This document shows, in pieces, positions 63,911-64,000 of a stretch of DNA of 64,000 nt (the first letter of the stretch is position 1; each line of letters begins with the position of its first letter). The notes beneath the pieces are model-generated. The model ran no database searches, was not told the DNA's origin, and was given only the letters and a program-made list of their open reading frames with translations. Source of the stretch: Nocardia sp. CDC159 (GTDB taxonomy: Bacteria; Actinomycetota; Actinomycetes; Mycobacteriales; Mycobacteriaceae); contig NZ_JAMRXH010000003.1 in assembly GCF_023740735.1 (NCBI RefSeq), positions 310,001 to 374,000 on the forward strand, in the 5' to 3' direction. A program made the translations under genes and the position numbers.

Positions 63911-64000
63911 CCGAAAAGTCTTTCCGGCTTCGGAGAGAAACGCAAGGCGAATCGGCTCGGCCATTCAGATATTCGACCGGCAGATACTTGCTATCGACAT

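Overview
The window is high-GC actinobacterial DNA and most likely comes from Nocardia or a close relative in the Mycobacteriales. Evidence for this: the order ahpE, DUF3052 gene, lipoprotein, aceE, PucR-type regulator, fabD, acpM, kasA, accD6 (32.7-43.3 kb) matches the Mycobacterium tuberculosis Rv2238c-Rv2247 block, with no second kas gene. A rifampicin monooxygenase very like that of Nocardia farcinica sits under a perfect rifamycin-associated element. An F420-type (DDN-like) protein is also present. The taxonomic call is inference from gene content.

Layout. 0-4.9 kb: SnoaL-like protein (cut by the window edge), SDR dehydrogenase, CoA-disulfide-reductase-like flavoprotein, and a flavin amine oxidase divergent from a TetR regulator over a 28-bp palindrome. 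4.9-9.7 kb: an AztABCD-type zinc uptake locus with a Zur box in the divergent aztB/aztA promoter. Here the permease is fused in frame to a second AztD-like propeller and the solute-binding gene aztC is frameshifted. 9.7-14.5 kb: secreted M28 peptidase, secreted lipase, and rox. 14.6-18.3 kb: a tightly overlapping four-gene operon of ABC-2 exporter plus DesK/NarL-type two-component system.

18.3-30.3 kb is an accessory region of isolated small genes mixed with gene remnants (pentapeptide repeat, WD40-type tail, SDR, M1-peptidase-like, GT4). It holds secreted or toxin-immunity-like genes (SMI1/KNR4-DUF6461 protein, small secreted cysteine protein, secreted HNH nuclease, membrane HTH-DNRLRE protein) and three copies of a roughly 60-bp imperfect repeat. 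30.4-32.7 kb: SulP transporter plus MerR regulator, then tRNA-Val(TAC).

32.7-43.3 kb is core metabolism: pyruvate dehydrogenase E1 followed by the FAS-II/mycolate genes, with three notable inverted repeats in the spacers (after aceE, upstream of fabD, between kasA and accD6). 43.3-54 kb: conserved actinobacterial genes (GAF/PAS-like, DUF3145, two divergent beta-lactamase-fold esterases, DinB, APH-like phosphotransferase, fused PabA-PabB, secreted SxxK protein) and a TerD-DUF2510-TerB-like-HNH protein.

54-64 kb looks like specialised metabolism. A KAS III enzyme is followed by a KAS III-like partner lacking all three catalytic residues, then a large LuxR-type regulator. On the other strand lie a CreE-like flavoprotein and a CreD-like lyase (candidate aspartate-nitrosuccinate, nitrous-acid-forming pair) in a tight operon with an ECF41-type sigma factor, followed by a flavodoxin and an ACT-domain protein. 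The best candidates for something new are the aztB-aztD fusion locus and the KAS III pair / CreED-like region, which continues past the right edge.
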